A DNA stretch of 64,000 nt from Clostridium pasteurianum (GTDB lineage Bacteria > Bacillota > Clostridia > Clostridiales > Clostridiaceae): NCBI RefSeq assembly GCF_001705235.1, contig NZ_MCGV01000001.1, positions 3,600,181 through 3,664,180 on the forward strand. The letters are read 5' to 3'. Of this stretch, positions 36,705 through 45,909 are shown piece after piece. A program made the position numbers and the translations under genes. The notes under the pieces were generated by a model, which had not been told where the DNA came from, made no database searches, and worked only from the letters and a program-made list of their open reading frames with translations. Numbering within the stretch: position 1 is the stretch's first letter; each line of letters starts with the position of its first letter.

Positions 36705-39698
36705 GTGAAATTTAAGGGATATATTTATAAATTTAAGTTAAATGCCTCCCATAGTGTTTTAATTGATAACGTAAGGGGAAATGTCCATTCTCATACTTTT
36801 ATTATTATAATGCACATTAAGATAGCTAGCAGTGATTTTGTTCTTTATAATGATGTGGAGAAAGTAATAATTGATTATTTAAAAAAGTATGAAGAAAAAG
36901 AACTAAATAAAATAGAACCATTTGATGAGATAGAACCTACTTTGGAAAATATAGGCAATTTTTTATTTGATGAAATTCAAAAGATACTTTCCGCAAAAAG
37001 TATTGAACTTACTAAACTAGAAATAAGTGAAACTCCTGCTAGAGTGTATATTGTAAATGCACAGAATAAAAAGCAGGAGGAGGAATATAATGTTAAAATA
37101 AGAAAACTTTTATTAAATAGTCTTATTAATTCATGTGCAGAGGATTTGTTAAACAAATATAAGGGTTCTAAGGATAAAGTAAAAAAACAAAAAGCTGTAG
37201 TTCCTGTGAAAAGGATACTAAAAGAAAAAGAAATAGAAGAATATCATGAAAACGTTGAAGGAGAAGATTCAGTAGAAATCATTAAAGAATATAAAGTATT
37301 GCCTAAAGCTTTAATTTCAATGTTTTTTTTACTTTTAATTTCAGTGCTGCTTACGTTATATTTGAAAAATTTAGGAGGGTACCCGTGGGGAATAGATACC
37401 TATGGGCATATATTTAAAGCTGATTTTTTATATAAAAGTATAAAAAGTGGGAATTTATATCCACTATTAACTAAGTATTGGTATAATGGCATACAACCTT
37501 TTAGGTACTGGGCGCCTCTCACATACTACATACTAGCGGCATTCCAGTTTGCTTCCGGCGGAGATGCTATTAATGCTTATTTTATTTTTGTAATATTTGT
37601 ATTTCTAATAGGAGCCATGGGGTGGCTCATGTGGGGTATAGGGGGGAAAAATGTATATACAGCCTTGATTTTGGGTATAGTATGGTTCTTTTTACCTGAA
37701 AATTTGAAGGTGCTTTTCTTTGAAGGGAATATTCCGAGAGTTGTTATAACAGCTTTATTGCCTTATCTATTTTACTTCTTGTGGGATTTCGTTGAATATG
37801 GCAAGAAGTGGTCAATATTACTAATGAGTTTTTTTATGGTGCTCATAACCATGACTCATTTGATGATAGCTGCAATGTTAGGTGTAGCATCATTCATATT
37901 TTTATTCATCTATTCAATTTTATTTAAGAAATTTTTAAGATCTATGCGTGTAATAGCAGCTATGCTTTTATCTTATGCTATTTGTGGCATATGGCTTTAT
38001 CCAGCGCTTAAGGGTGGACTTGCATCTATGGACAGCGGTGCTACGTCTGAGGTTATGAAATTTTTTAGTGCGAAATTCACTTTAGCATTAAATCCTTTTT
38101 TAAGAGTAATAAATGCCAATAAAAATGGTCTATTTTATTATGGAATATCTATATTTGTAGTTGCTATTTTGGGTGTGTTTCTTTCGAAGAAAAAAAGTTT
38201 ACCTGGGTTTATAACTTCATTAATTATATTTTTTGGAAGTACCACTGCGTTTTTGCCAATAATATCAAAATTACCTTTAAATCAGCTTTTTTGGATGATA
38301 CGATTTACACCTATAGCTTATGCCTTATTTGTTATAAGTATTTTAAACTGGAAAAGCTGCAAAGTATGGTTTAAGACTGTAATTTTGATTTTTATAATAG
38401 CTGACAGTGCATTATCTTTCAATTTTAAGCTTTATCCAGAGGGGAAAAGTTACAGTACTGCAAAAGAACTTAAAATAGCTAAAAATATAACAAATCAAAG
38501 GATTTCACTATTAGATGATAGCACTTATCAGTCTTATGCTTCATATTATATATGTAGTACTGGTAAAGAAGTACCCTATTCTTACGGATGGGCATGGCAG
38601 GGTGCTTCAACTGCACAGAATATAGTTTTACTAAACACAGCACTTGAAAATGGCTATTACAAGTATATGTTTGATAGATCACTTGAAATGGGGTGTGATA
38701 CGGTACTTGTAAGGAAATCGGTCCTTAAGTATAATAAAAAAAATTTTAACAGTATAAACATAGGTGCAAAACTTTCGGGGTACAGTTTGTACAGTGAAGA
38801 TGATGATAGTTATGTATTTCATAGAAAAACCCCTAAAAATTTTGGAGTTATTACGAAATATTATGGGCTATGCCTAGGAAAAAATTCAAGTGATATTCCT
38901 CTTCAATATCCATCATTTAAGCTTGGAGATTCGTGTAATATTGAGGACTATTCTTTGAAGGATTTAATGAAATATAAAGTCATTTATTTATCTGGATTTT
39001 CGTACAATAATAGAAAAGCAGCGGAAAAAATGCTTACTGCTTTAAGCAAAAGTGGAGTTAAGGTTATCGTAGATATGAATAAAATACCTATAGATCCTAT
39101 AATAAATCGTATGACCCTTCTTGGAGTAAATGCTGAACCAATAACGTTTAATAATAAAATGCCTAACTTGTTTTTTAAAGGGCAAAAGTACAAACCATCG
39201 GTGGAATTTAATGAGAAATATAAAAAATGGAGCACCGTATATCTGGGGAAAGTTCCTGAAGTAATCGGATTTTCATGGATTAACGATAGAAAGATTCCCT
39301 TTTTAGGGAAAGGAAATGGAAATAATAAGAATGTATATTTTATAGGTTTTAACTTAATGTTCAATGGTATGGAAAATGAAGATACAAAATCAATAGATAT
39401 TATGAATTCTGTAATGGGGACAGAACTTTTAAATCCTCCTCAAAGAAACATAGTACCACTAGATGTGAAGTATTATAAGAATTTGATAAAGATAAAATCT
39501 CCTAAAAATAATGTAAATACAACTCTTGCATTTTTGGACGCTTACAAAGGAGATAAAGGGATATATAAAGATCAGAATCTTTTAAATGTGGTAAAAAAGG
39601 GCGAGACTAATATTTCTATAACTTATCCATATTTAATTCAGGGAGCAGTATTATCAATACTTGGGCTAATTGGATTAGTTATACTTATAATTTTATAG
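36705..39698 (+). CDS. Pterin-synthase-like domain fused to GT-C-like membrane protein (XrtG locus)
   Basis: 997 residues. Residues 1-125 resemble 6-pyruvoyl-tetrahydropterin synthase/QueD, with zinc-type His at 16 (NASH), 28 and 30 (VHSH) and the Glu of SETPA (109). The catalytic Cys normally near the second His pair is missing. After a charged linker come about ten membrane helices from residue 203. The first outer loop reads GIDTYGHIFKADF, a D-xxx-H pattern like GT-C glycosyltransferases. This is the membrane family named for its pterin-synthase-related domain. An outer domain (about 660-960) and a last helix end the protein. The start is GTG with AGGAGG before it. It opens the XrtG locus and may add or flip a sugar; this is inference. 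Confidence 0.75.
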   Translation: MKFKGYIYKFKLNASHSVLIDNVRGNVHSHTFIIIMHIKIASSDFVLYNDVEKVIIDYLKKYEEKELNKIEPFDEIEPTLENIGNFLFDEIQKILSAKSIELTKLEISETPARVYIVNAQNKKQEEEYNVKIRKLLLNSLINSCAEDLLNKYKGSKDKVKKQKAVVPVKRILKEKEIEEYHENVEGEDSVEIIKEYKVLPKALISMFFLLLISVLLTLYLKNLGGYPWGIDTYGHIFKADFLYKSIKSGNLYPLLTKYWYNGIQPFRYWAPLTYYILAAFQFASGGDAINAYFIFVIFVFLIGAMGWLMWGIGGKNVYTALILGIVWFFLPENLKVLFFEGNIPRVVITALLPYLFYFLWDFVEYGKKWSILLMSFFMVLITMTHLMIAAMLGVASFIFLFIYSILFKKFLRSMRVIAAMLLSYAICGIWLYPALKGGLASMDSGATSEVMKFFSAKFTLALNPFLRVINANKNGLFYYGISIFVVAILGVFLSKKKSLPGFITSLIIFFGSTTAFLPIISKLPLNQLFWMIRFTPIAYALFVISILNWKSCKVWFKTVILIFIIADSALSFNFKLYPEGKSYSTAKELKIAKNITNQRISLLDDSTYQSYASYYICSTGKEVPYSYGWAWQGASTAQNIVLLNTALENGYYKYMFDRSLEMGCDTVLVRKSVLKYNKKNFNSINIGAKLSGYSLYSEDDDSYVFHRKTPKNFGVITKYYGLCLGKNSSDIPLQYPSFKLGDSCNIEDYSLKDLMKYKVIYLSGFSYNNRKAAEKMLTALSKSGVKVIVDMNKIPIDPIINRMTLLGVNAEPITFNNKMPNLFFKGQKYKPSVEFNEKYKKWSTVYLGKVPEVIGFSWINDRKIPFLGKGNGNNKNVYFIGFNLMFNGMENEDTKSIDIMNSVMGTELLNPPQRNIVPLDVKYYKNLIKIKSPKNNVNTTLAFLDAYKGDKGIYKDQNLLNVVKKGETNISITYPYLIQGAVLSILGLIGLVILIIL

Positions 39699-39798
39699 AA
39701 TATTTGTAATTTAAACAAGTTTATAAGAAACAAATTCTGAAAAGCTCAATATTATGATTTCTAATGCAAGAACCTATATAGGGGAAGGGTGAATTATA

Positions 39799-40437
39799 GT
39801 GAAAAAGTTACTAAAAGATTGTTTTTTTGTATGTATAATTATTTGCATTATGTTTCCTATGAATACTTTGGCGGCTCAAAATGGAGTAACACTTGATGGA
39901 TATTTTGATGATTGGAATGGCAAGCCGGTAACATATTTAAGATATACAAGTGTAGCAACGGAGCAGGTTCACAGTGTTAGGCAGTGTACTGATAGTTCAA
40001 ATTTATATCTTAATATAAAAATGGGAACTAAAGGTGGTCAGAGACTAGATAGATATGTTATAGAATGCTCTATGAGTAATGGACAAATGAAACATTTTCA
40101 AATTGCACCTGATGAGCCTAAAGTTGGACGTGTTACGATTTATGATATGGATGGAGGATATAGGGCTGTATCGCAGGACGGCTATGTTGTACGTGGAAAT
40201 AATAATGATGGCAAAACTAGTGATCAAGCTGAGTTTAGAATACCTTTAAGTGAATTTCAAAGTGGAAACTCAATGGGGATTTCTAATGTAACACTTAAAA
40301 TCCCAGATTTAGGTGATAGATGTGTTGTATTTCAAACAGGAAGCACAGGACCATATGTTGGTGTTATATTGTGCGGTATTGTAGCTGCAGCAGGAGCATT
40401 TCTTTCTCTGCATAGAAGAATAAAGGCTCAGGCATGA
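39799..40437 (+). CDS. Secreted XrtG substrate with Firmicu-CTERM-like sorting tail
   Basis: 212 residues. A signal peptide (about 1-26, ending TLAAQ) is followed by a beta-rich domain that opens VTLDGYFDDWNG, a hallmark of Firmicute exosortase substrates. The C-terminus is a tripartite sorting tail: GSTGPYVG (181-188), a hydrophobic helix (189-204) and basic HRRIKAQA. The exosortase gene overlaps its stop by four bases (ATGA). XrtG should cut near the tail and attach the protein to a carrier or cell-surface glycan. It is the only such substrate in this window. The start is GTG with GGGAAGGGTGA upstream. Confidence 0.8.
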   Translation: MKKLLKDCFFVCIIICIMFPMNTLAAQNGVTLDGYFDDWNGKPVTYLRYTSVATEQVHSVRQCTDSSNLYLNIKMGTKGGQRLDRYVIECSMSNGQMKHFQIAPDEPKVGRVTIYDMDGGYRAVSQDGYVVRGNNNDGKTSDQAEFRIPLSEFQSGNSMGISNVTLKIPDLGDRCVVFQTGSTGPYVGVILCGIVAAAGAFLSLHRRIKAQA

Positions 40438-41030
40438 AGATAATTTTAATTATACTTTTTATTATATGGGTATACATTGTATCGGTTTTAATGAGGGCAA
40501 AATTGTACTTTTTTAAATTTTTAATAGGTTCTGTAGGAGCATTCTTTTTTCTACTTGTATTCCTCCAGCAGTATGTAATAGGAGTTTTAACAACATCTTT
40601 AACAGCAGTCTGTGGGGTTATTGGAGATTTAACCGGATATTTTAAAGCTTACTATGAATATGCGCTTATATTTATATCAACGGCTGATTCAAGTGTTTCC
40701 ATGTATATAGATTATGAATGCTCCGGTGTTATAGAGATATTTGCTTTTGCTGCTCTCTTATGGTTTTTTCCACTATATAATGTGTTAGAGAAAATAATGT
40801 ATAACATAATTGGAGTGCTTTGGATATTTATGGCGAATGTTTTAAGAGTTCTTATAATATGTGTTATAGTGCATCATTATGGAGACAGTATGTTTTATTT
40901 TGCACACACTATATTTGGAAGAATTGTATTCTATGTACTTTCTATAATTTTATATTTTTATGTGTTTACAAAGTCACAGATAAAAAGGCAGAAGGTAGGT
41001 AATGTTTCGTATGAATATGCTTCTAAGTAA
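40434..41030 (+). CDS. xrtG: Gram-positive exosortase XrtG
   Basis: 198 residues, nearly all membrane helices. The exosortase/archaeosortase catalytic residues are in place: Cys96 in YECSG, Arg138 in ANVLRV and His158 in FAHT, with R163 nearby. Exosortases are transpeptidase-like enzymes that process C-terminal sorting tails, usually beside exopolysaccharide genes. The short XrtG class belongs to Firmicutes and travels with a family 2 glycosyltransferase and pterin-synthase-like proteins, exactly as here. It overlaps the substrate gene by four bases and the glycosyltransferase gene by 29 bases, which points to tight coupling. Confidence 0.88.
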   Translation: MKIILIILFIIWVYIVSVLMRAKLYFFKFLIGSVGAFFFLLVFLQQYVIGVLTTSLTAVCGVIGDLTGYFKAYYEYALIFISTADSSVSMYIDYECSGVIEIFAFAALLWFFPLYNVLEKIMYNIIGVLWIFMANVLRVLIICVIVHHYGDSMFYFAHTIFGRIVFYVLSIILYFYVFTKSQIKRQKVGNVSYEYASK

Positions 41031-42381
41031 GAGCTTAAAAGAAATAATTTCATGGATGGCATGGATTATAATACCTTTTATTATGGAGATAATACCGGCA
41101 ATTGGAGGATTTTTTATTCTTGTAAGAAAAGCTTTTGATGTGAATAGTAAAGATAAATTTGTTGGTAAGCTGCCTCAAATTACAGTGATTATACCTGTAT
41201 ATAATTCAGAAGATACTTTGAGAGGATGTATTAAATCTATATATGATTCAAATTATCCAGTAGAGCTTATTGATTTAATTTTGGTTAATAACATGAGCAG
41301 CGATAATAGCTTTGGAGTTTTCTGTCAGTGCCAGAAAGAGTTTAAGGATCTTTCTATGAGATATATGAATGCAAAGCAGGGGAAATCAAAGGCACTTAAT
41401 ATGGCTCTTTTTAACAGCGAGGGCAAATATATAATTCACATTGATAGTGATGGAAAGCTTCATCCTGATGCCATAAGGAATATAGTAGTTCGCTTTGAAA
41501 ATAATCCTGATATACACTGCATGACGGGAGCAATTTTGAGTGATATTCACAGCATAGAAAAAACCGAGGGAAAACTTTTAAGACTTGTAAGGCGATGCGA
41601 ATTTTATGAATATGCATCAGCATTTTTAGCAGGAAGAAACTTCGAATCGGAATTAAATAGCATTTATACTCTTTCAGGTGCATTTTCAACTTTTAGAAAG
41701 TCTACAATATTGAAAACTCAACTTTATAACAGTAAAACCGTTTGTGAGGATACACATATAACTTTTCAGGTAAGAAAGTTTTTAAAACAAAAGGTTTATT
41801 TATGTGAGAATGCATTGTTTTTTGTAGATCCATTAGATGACATGGATAAACTTTATACCCAGAGGCAGAGGTGGCAGAGAGGTGAGCTTGAGGTTTCGCA
41901 TATGTTTCTTCAAGATAAAATGGTGGCATCCATTGGCTTTGTTGGTAACTTCATGATAAGAGTACTTATGTATGATCATACTTTTGCTTTTCCTAGAATG
42001 ATATGGTACTTTGCAATAATATTTCTCTTTTTCATGGGTTATCCACCAAATTTGATTTGTAGCTCCATGGGAATGATATATGTACTATATGTTCTGTCTG
42101 CATTTTTGTTTTTTCTTAATGTAAGATCATACCTTAAAGAGTACAAAAATATTAGGAAGTACTATACTTCTAAATGGTACTATATATTTTTACTTCCTTT
42201 ATATAATTTCGTTATATTTTGGATAAGGTTTGCTGGAATTATAAACAGCATAAAGATTCAAAGTCAGTGGAAAACCTTAAACATACATGAGGAATATGCA
42301 GCATTTTTAAAGGTTGTTAAATCGGATTTTAAAATGGTAGTGTTAAAAATAAAAAAAATAAGGCGTTTGGTGAATAATTAA
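41002..42381 (+). CDS. XrtG-associated family 2 processive glycosyltransferase
   Basis: 459 residues. One or two N-terminal helices lead to a GT-A catalytic domain with TVIIPVYNSE (61-70), the metal-binding IDSDG (147-151), the acceptor-site EDTH and the QRQRW motif near 290. At least three C-terminal membrane helices follow. QxxRW together with this topology indicates a processive synthase of the hyaluronan/cellulose/poly-GlcNAc type that also extrudes its product. It starts inside the end of xrtG, with AGGTAGGT just before the ATG, and its stop overlaps the next start. It probably makes the polymer or lipid-linked glycan to which the XrtG substrate is joined. Confidence 0.85.
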   Translation: MFRMNMLLSKSLKEIISWMAWIIIPFIMEIIPAIGGFFILVRKAFDVNSKDKFVGKLPQITVIIPVYNSEDTLRGCIKSIYDSNYPVELIDLILVNNMSSDNSFGVFCQCQKEFKDLSMRYMNAKQGKSKALNMALFNSEGKYIIHIDSDGKLHPDAIRNIVVRFENNPDIHCMTGAILSDIHSIEKTEGKLLRLVRRCEFYEYASAFLAGRNFESELNSIYTLSGAFSTFRKSTILKTQLYNSKTVCEDTHITFQVRKFLKQKVYLCENALFFVDPLDDMDKLYTQRQRWQRGELEVSHMFLQDKMVASIGFVGNFMIRVLMYDHTFAFPRMIWYFAIIFLFFMGYPPNLICSSMGMIYVLYVLSAFLFFLNVRSYLKEYKNIRKYYTSKWYYIFLLPLYNFVIFWIRFAGIINSIKIQSQWKTLNIHEEYAAFLKVVKSDFKMVVLKIKKIRRLVNN

Positions 42382-43556
42382 TGAAAGATAAAGAGCAGAA
42401 AAAATTTGTAATAAAAATGTTTATACTATTTATGGCCAATGTAATTACTATTTTTACGCTGTGGTATGCGGCAGCGTATGAACTAAATAACAATAAGAGA
42501 AATGTTATAAATGCTTTTATGCAACAGCAGTATTTAATGACTAATAGATTCAGCGGTAGAGTTCAAGCAGAACTTGAAAAATATATTAATGAAGGAAAGC
42601 TATCTTATGATGATGCAGGAAAAAAAGTTGCTCAGGATATAATTAAAAAGGAAACTAACTCTAAAAATAATTACATGTTTTTATATGACGATAAAGGTGT
42701 AATTTTTGAGCGAAATGATTCAGTAACCTCAAAGTATAAAAATATGAGCATTAAAAATCTTTTTCATACCTGGGAATATAATGGTGGCAAAAACTTTGAT
42801 AATATGAAAGAGCTGGTTTTAAACCGTGAAAGCGGAAGCGACGAGGTTATAAAGGATAACTCAATTGGAAGGGAAATTGTTTCCTGGTGTTCTTTTAAGG
42901 TTAAGAATAAGAATTATATTTTAGGGATTTCTGTTTCGGAAAATTATTTAATTGAAGAGACCTTACTTAATCAGCATGATACCAGGATAATTATATTTGC
43001 TGCTATATTAACAGCTATTTTAATTATAATATCTACTGCATTTTTGCTTCATATGTATTTTACTTTTAAAAAAGTAGTTAATATGGAGAAAATCATAACG
43101 GAAAAGAATATTCAGATAGAGAAGTTTATATCAAAATTATCTAAAATGGAAAGCAATTTTAAAAAAGCCAGCATATATGATTCTACTACAGGAGCATACA
43201 ATATGGAGTTCTTTTATAGTATTATAAGAAAAATAGACATACCGCTTTTTTTACCTATAGTAGTGATTTTGGCTCAAATAGAAAATATTCATGATATAGA
43301 TAAGATGCTTGGACGTGAAAAAACAGACAAATTTTTAAATGGCTTAGTTAAAATTTTTATGGAAAAGGGTATGGTTTCAAGAATTGCGTACAACAAATTT
43401 GCTATTTTAAAAGTTAATGGGGATAAAAAGGTAGCAGGTGGAATTATAGATTATATAAAATCTAAAATGAATAATTATGATTTCATATGCAGTGTATCTT
43501 TTAAGCTTTTAGTAAAAAATGAAGAAAACGATGATTTAAAAGTGGAGGTGGATTAA
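42381..43556 (+). CDS. XrtG-locus membrane sensor with degenerate GGDEF domain
   Basis: 391 residues. A membrane helix (about 12-30), an extracytoplasmic sensor-like domain of about 175 residues (FLYDDKGVIFERND recalls Cache/PAS folds), a second helix (about 203-223), a coiled linker and a GGDEF-like domain. The GGDEF motif itself is replaced by AYNKF after MVSRI, and other catalytic positions are weak. It should not make c-di-GMP but could bind nucleotide or partner protein. The ATG overlaps the preceding stop (TAATG). It probably controls polymer synthesis or sorting in the locus. Confidence 0.75.
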   Translation: MKDKEQKKFVIKMFILFMANVITIFTLWYAAAYELNNNKRNVINAFMQQQYLMTNRFSGRVQAELEKYINEGKLSYDDAGKKVAQDIIKKETNSKNNYMFLYDDKGVIFERNDSVTSKYKNMSIKNLFHTWEYNGGKNFDNMKELVLNRESGSDEVIKDNSIGREIVSWCSFKVKNKNYILGISVSENYLIEETLLNQHDTRIIIFAAILTAILIIISTAFLLHMYFTFKKVVNMEKIITEKNIQIEKFISKLSKMESNFKKASIYDSTTGAYNMEFFYSIIRKIDIPLFLPIVVILAQIENIHDIDKMLGREKTDKFLNGLVKIFMEKGMVSRIAYNKFAILKVNGDKKVAGGIIDYIKSKMNNYDFICSVSFKLLVKNEENDDLKVEVD

Positions 43557-43557
43557 A

Positions 43558-44028
43558 TTGAAATATGATGAATATAGATTTAAATTTTATCTTAATGCCT
43601 CTCATTCTATATACATAAAAGGTGTACTTGGAGAGGAACATCCACACACTTGGGAAATTATAATAGATACCATAAAGCTTACAAGTGGATTTATTATTTT
43701 TAATGATGTGGAAAAGTATATCGAAAAATACATGGATAAGTATCAGGATTCTTATATTAATAGTATAGAGCCGTTTACAACATTAAATCCTACATTAGAG
43801 AACATTTGCAGCTATTTTAAAGATGATATACAAAGATTACTCATAGAGCTAGGGTGGATTTTAGTTTCTATAGAGATAAGTGAAACCCCTACACGATCAT
43901 ATATTATAGATTTATCAAATAGAGTAAGTACTAAGAGGGATTTAATGGTTTTGAATTCAAAGAAAGAAGATATTATAAATTCAAGTGCAAATGAAAAATT
44001 AATAGAATTTGAGAAAAAAATAGGGTGA
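43558..44028 (+). CDS. Free pterin-synthase-like protein of the XrtG locus
   Basis: 156 residues. It aligns without gaps over 110 residues with the N-terminal domain of the protein encoded at 36705. His16, His28, His30 and Glu109 are at identical positions (NASH, EHPH, SETPT). The blocks FNDVEK and NPTLENI also match. The zinc site seems kept, while the catalytic Cys of true QueD/PTPS enzymes is absent. It is therefore a paralogue of the fused domain and may pair with it. The start is TTG, with GGAGGTGG before it, one base after the previous stop. Confidence 0.8.
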   Translation: MKYDEYRFKFYLNASHSIYIKGVLGEEHPHTWEIIIDTIKLTSGFIIFNDVEKYIEKYMDKYQDSYINSIEPFTTLNPTLENICSYFKDDIQRLLIELGWILVSIEISETPTRSYIIDLSNRVSTKRDLMVLNSKKEDIINSSANEKLIEFEKKIG

Positions 44029-44032
44029 TATA

Positions 44033-44596
44033 ATGAATTGCAAAAAGGTTGTAGTTTTTCTTAACATTTTACTATTGTTAATTTTCAGTGGATGCGGTAA
44101 TAAAGTGCATATGCAGGGCGCTAGTAATAAAAATACCTCTTCTAAGTCTAAAATAGATCCAGTGGATAAATTTTTAAGTAAACAGAAGTTTAATGTTTCA
44201 AATAATTCAGATAAACAAGCAATAGTATATGTGTATTTCCCTGATGGATCCAGGGGAAAATTAAAAAGTTATACTGTTAATAATTCTGGAAGTATGAATA
44301 TAAAATGTAGAGTTAATCAAAGATTTATTATATCGCTGCATGAAAGCAGTGTTATTTTCGCCGAATGGAGTATACAGAATAATATTGATAATTCAAGTTT
44401 AATACTTTTAAAGAAAACAAAATTGTCGGTTCCGTTTAAAAATCCAAAGAAGCTAATTGGAATAAATTATGATAGGAAAAATTTCTATTTTATGCCACTA
44501 AAGAAGGGGCCTCAGGATATTATTTTGAGTTATGTTAGTAAGAACTCTTCCCATAAGCAATATTTTAATATTACTGTTAATGTAACAGCAGATTAA
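44033..44596 (+). CDS. Lipoprotein of the XrtG locus
   Basis: 187 residues with a lipoprotein signal ending FSGC (Cys21), so it is anchored outside the membrane. The rest is a Lys/Ser/Asn-rich linker and a beta-rich domain with no family I recognise. The gene starts four bases after the preceding stop with AGGGTGATA, so it belongs to the same operon. A long terminator directly after it closes the cluster. It may assist the surface assembly steps; this is inferred only from its position. Confidence 0.7.
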   Translation: MNCKKVVVFLNILLLLIFSGCGNKVHMQGASNKNTSSKSKIDPVDKFLSKQKFNVSNNSDKQAIVYVYFPDGSRGKLKSYTVNNSGSMNIKCRVNQRFIISLHESSVIFAEWSIQNNIDNSSLILLKKTKLSVPFKNPKKLIGINYDRKNFYFMPLKKGPQDIILSYVSKNSSHKQYFNITVNVTAD

Positions 44597-44598
44597 TT

Positions 44599-44661
44599 AA
44601 TAACACAAATAAAAAATTGCAGCGTTTCACATATTCCCTGCAATTTTTTATTTGTGTTATT
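44599..44661. terminator. Terminator closing the XrtG locus
   Basis: A perfect 24-bp stem (beginning AATAACACAAATAAAAAATT) with a 15-base loop lies three bases after the lipoprotein stop. It marks the operon end. Confidence 0.9.
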
Positions 44662-44688
44662 ATATACAATGGGGGTGGTAAATTTTAT

Positions 44689-45909
44689 ATGGAAACTCTT
44701 TTAAAGGCATATAAAGGTTTGCCAAAGGAAATTTACATAATATTTATATCGAGAATAATAAACTCTATGGGAAATTTCGTATTTCCACTTATGACTCTTA
44801 TACTTACAGTTAAAATGGGTTTTAGTGCCGTTGCGGCAGGTACCTTTTTAACTGTAATGTTTTTGACTAAGGGGCCATGTATTATAATTGGTGGGAAAAT
44901 TATAGATTCTGTTGGGAGAAGAAAAACAATAATTATATTTCAAAGTATAGGAGCTTTTAGTTATTTTATATGTGCTTTTTTGAAGCCCAATATATTTATG
45001 GCAATTTTAATAATGATTACTTCAAGCTTATATGCAATTGCGGCACCAGCTTTTGATTCAATAGTTGGAGATATAACTACAGATAAGAATAGAAAGCAGT
45101 CTTTTTCTTTAGTTTATATGGGATGCAATATCGGGTATGCAGCTGGACCCGTTATGGCTGGAATACTTTTTAATAGATTTTTTCCTTTGATATTTATAGT
45201 GGATAGTTTTACTACAGTGGCATCAATTGTTATTTTCATATTTTATATAAAAGAAACCCTAGTAGTCAATAAAAAAGAAGAAATTCATGAAACTTATAAA
45301 AGAAATTCAATTTTTTCTGTAATTAAAGAAAATAAAATAGTTATGTGCTTTGCAGTCATTATGTTTACCTATCAATTTGCCTATGCACAGTGGAGTTTTA
45401 TACTGCCAATTCAAATGAAACACATGTTTTCGTCTAATGGAGCATTTATATACACTTTACTTGCTGCATTAAATGGACTAGTAGTGATTTTATTTACTCC
45501 TATTGTTACACATAAGCTTAGTAGTAAGAATTCTTTATTTGTAATCTCAATTTCAGGATTTGTATATGCTAGTGTGTTTTTTTCCTTTGGAATGTTTAAA
45601 AGCGTTTATCCATATTTTGGTTCCATGTTTATTATGACTTTGGGTGAAATAGCCATTGCTATAAATGACAGTTCTTTTATAGCGAAAAATACCTTAAATA
45701 GCAACCGTGGAAGGATAAATTCTTTAGTTATGATTACTAGCGATTCTGGCTATGCAGTTGGACCTATCATAATGGGAGGTGTTTTAACTAGATTTGGTTA
45801 TACATACAGTTGGACTGCGGTTTCAATTTTAAATATCATAGGAGCAGTAAGTATGTTTTTATTATTTAGAAAAACAAGTGATTGGAGATGCATAAGAAAT
45901 GCACGATAA
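44689..45909 (+). CDS. MFS transporter (drug/sugar efflux type)
   Basis: 406 residues with twelve predicted helices. The first cytoplasmic loop reads GGKIIDSVGRRKT, the classical major facilitator motif between helices 2 and 3. The substrate is unknown; the length and short loops fit the DHA1-like efflux group. ATG 44689 follows GGGGGTGG; upstream in-frame starts would lie in the terminator and are rejected. Its last 11 bases overlap the mnmM gene, so the two share a transcript without an obvious functional link. Confidence 0.82.
   Translation: METLLKAYKGLPKEIYIIFISRIINSMGNFVFPLMTLILTVKMGFSAVAAGTFLTVMFLTKGPCIIIGGKIIDSVGRRKTIIIFQSIGAFSYFICAFLKPNIFMAILIMITSSLYAIAAPAFDSIVGDITTDKNRKQSFSLVYMGCNIGYAAGPVMAGILFNRFFPLIFIVDSFTTVASIVIFIFYIKETLVVNKKEEIHETYKRNSIFSVIKENKIVMCFAVIMFTYQFAYAQWSFILPIQMKHMFSSNGAFIYTLLAALNGLVVILFTPIVTHKLSSKNSLFVISISGFVYASVFFSFGMFKSVYPYFGSMFIMTLGEIAIAINDSSFIAKNTLNSNRGRINSLVMITSDSGYAVGPIIMGGVLTRFGYTYSWTAVSILNIIGAVSMFLLFRKTSDWRCIRNAR

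Noticed and set aside
40045-40227. 60-codon minus-strand frame inside the exosortase substrate gene
   Set aside because: It has no ribosome binding site and overlaps a gene with a clear signal peptide and sorting tail.
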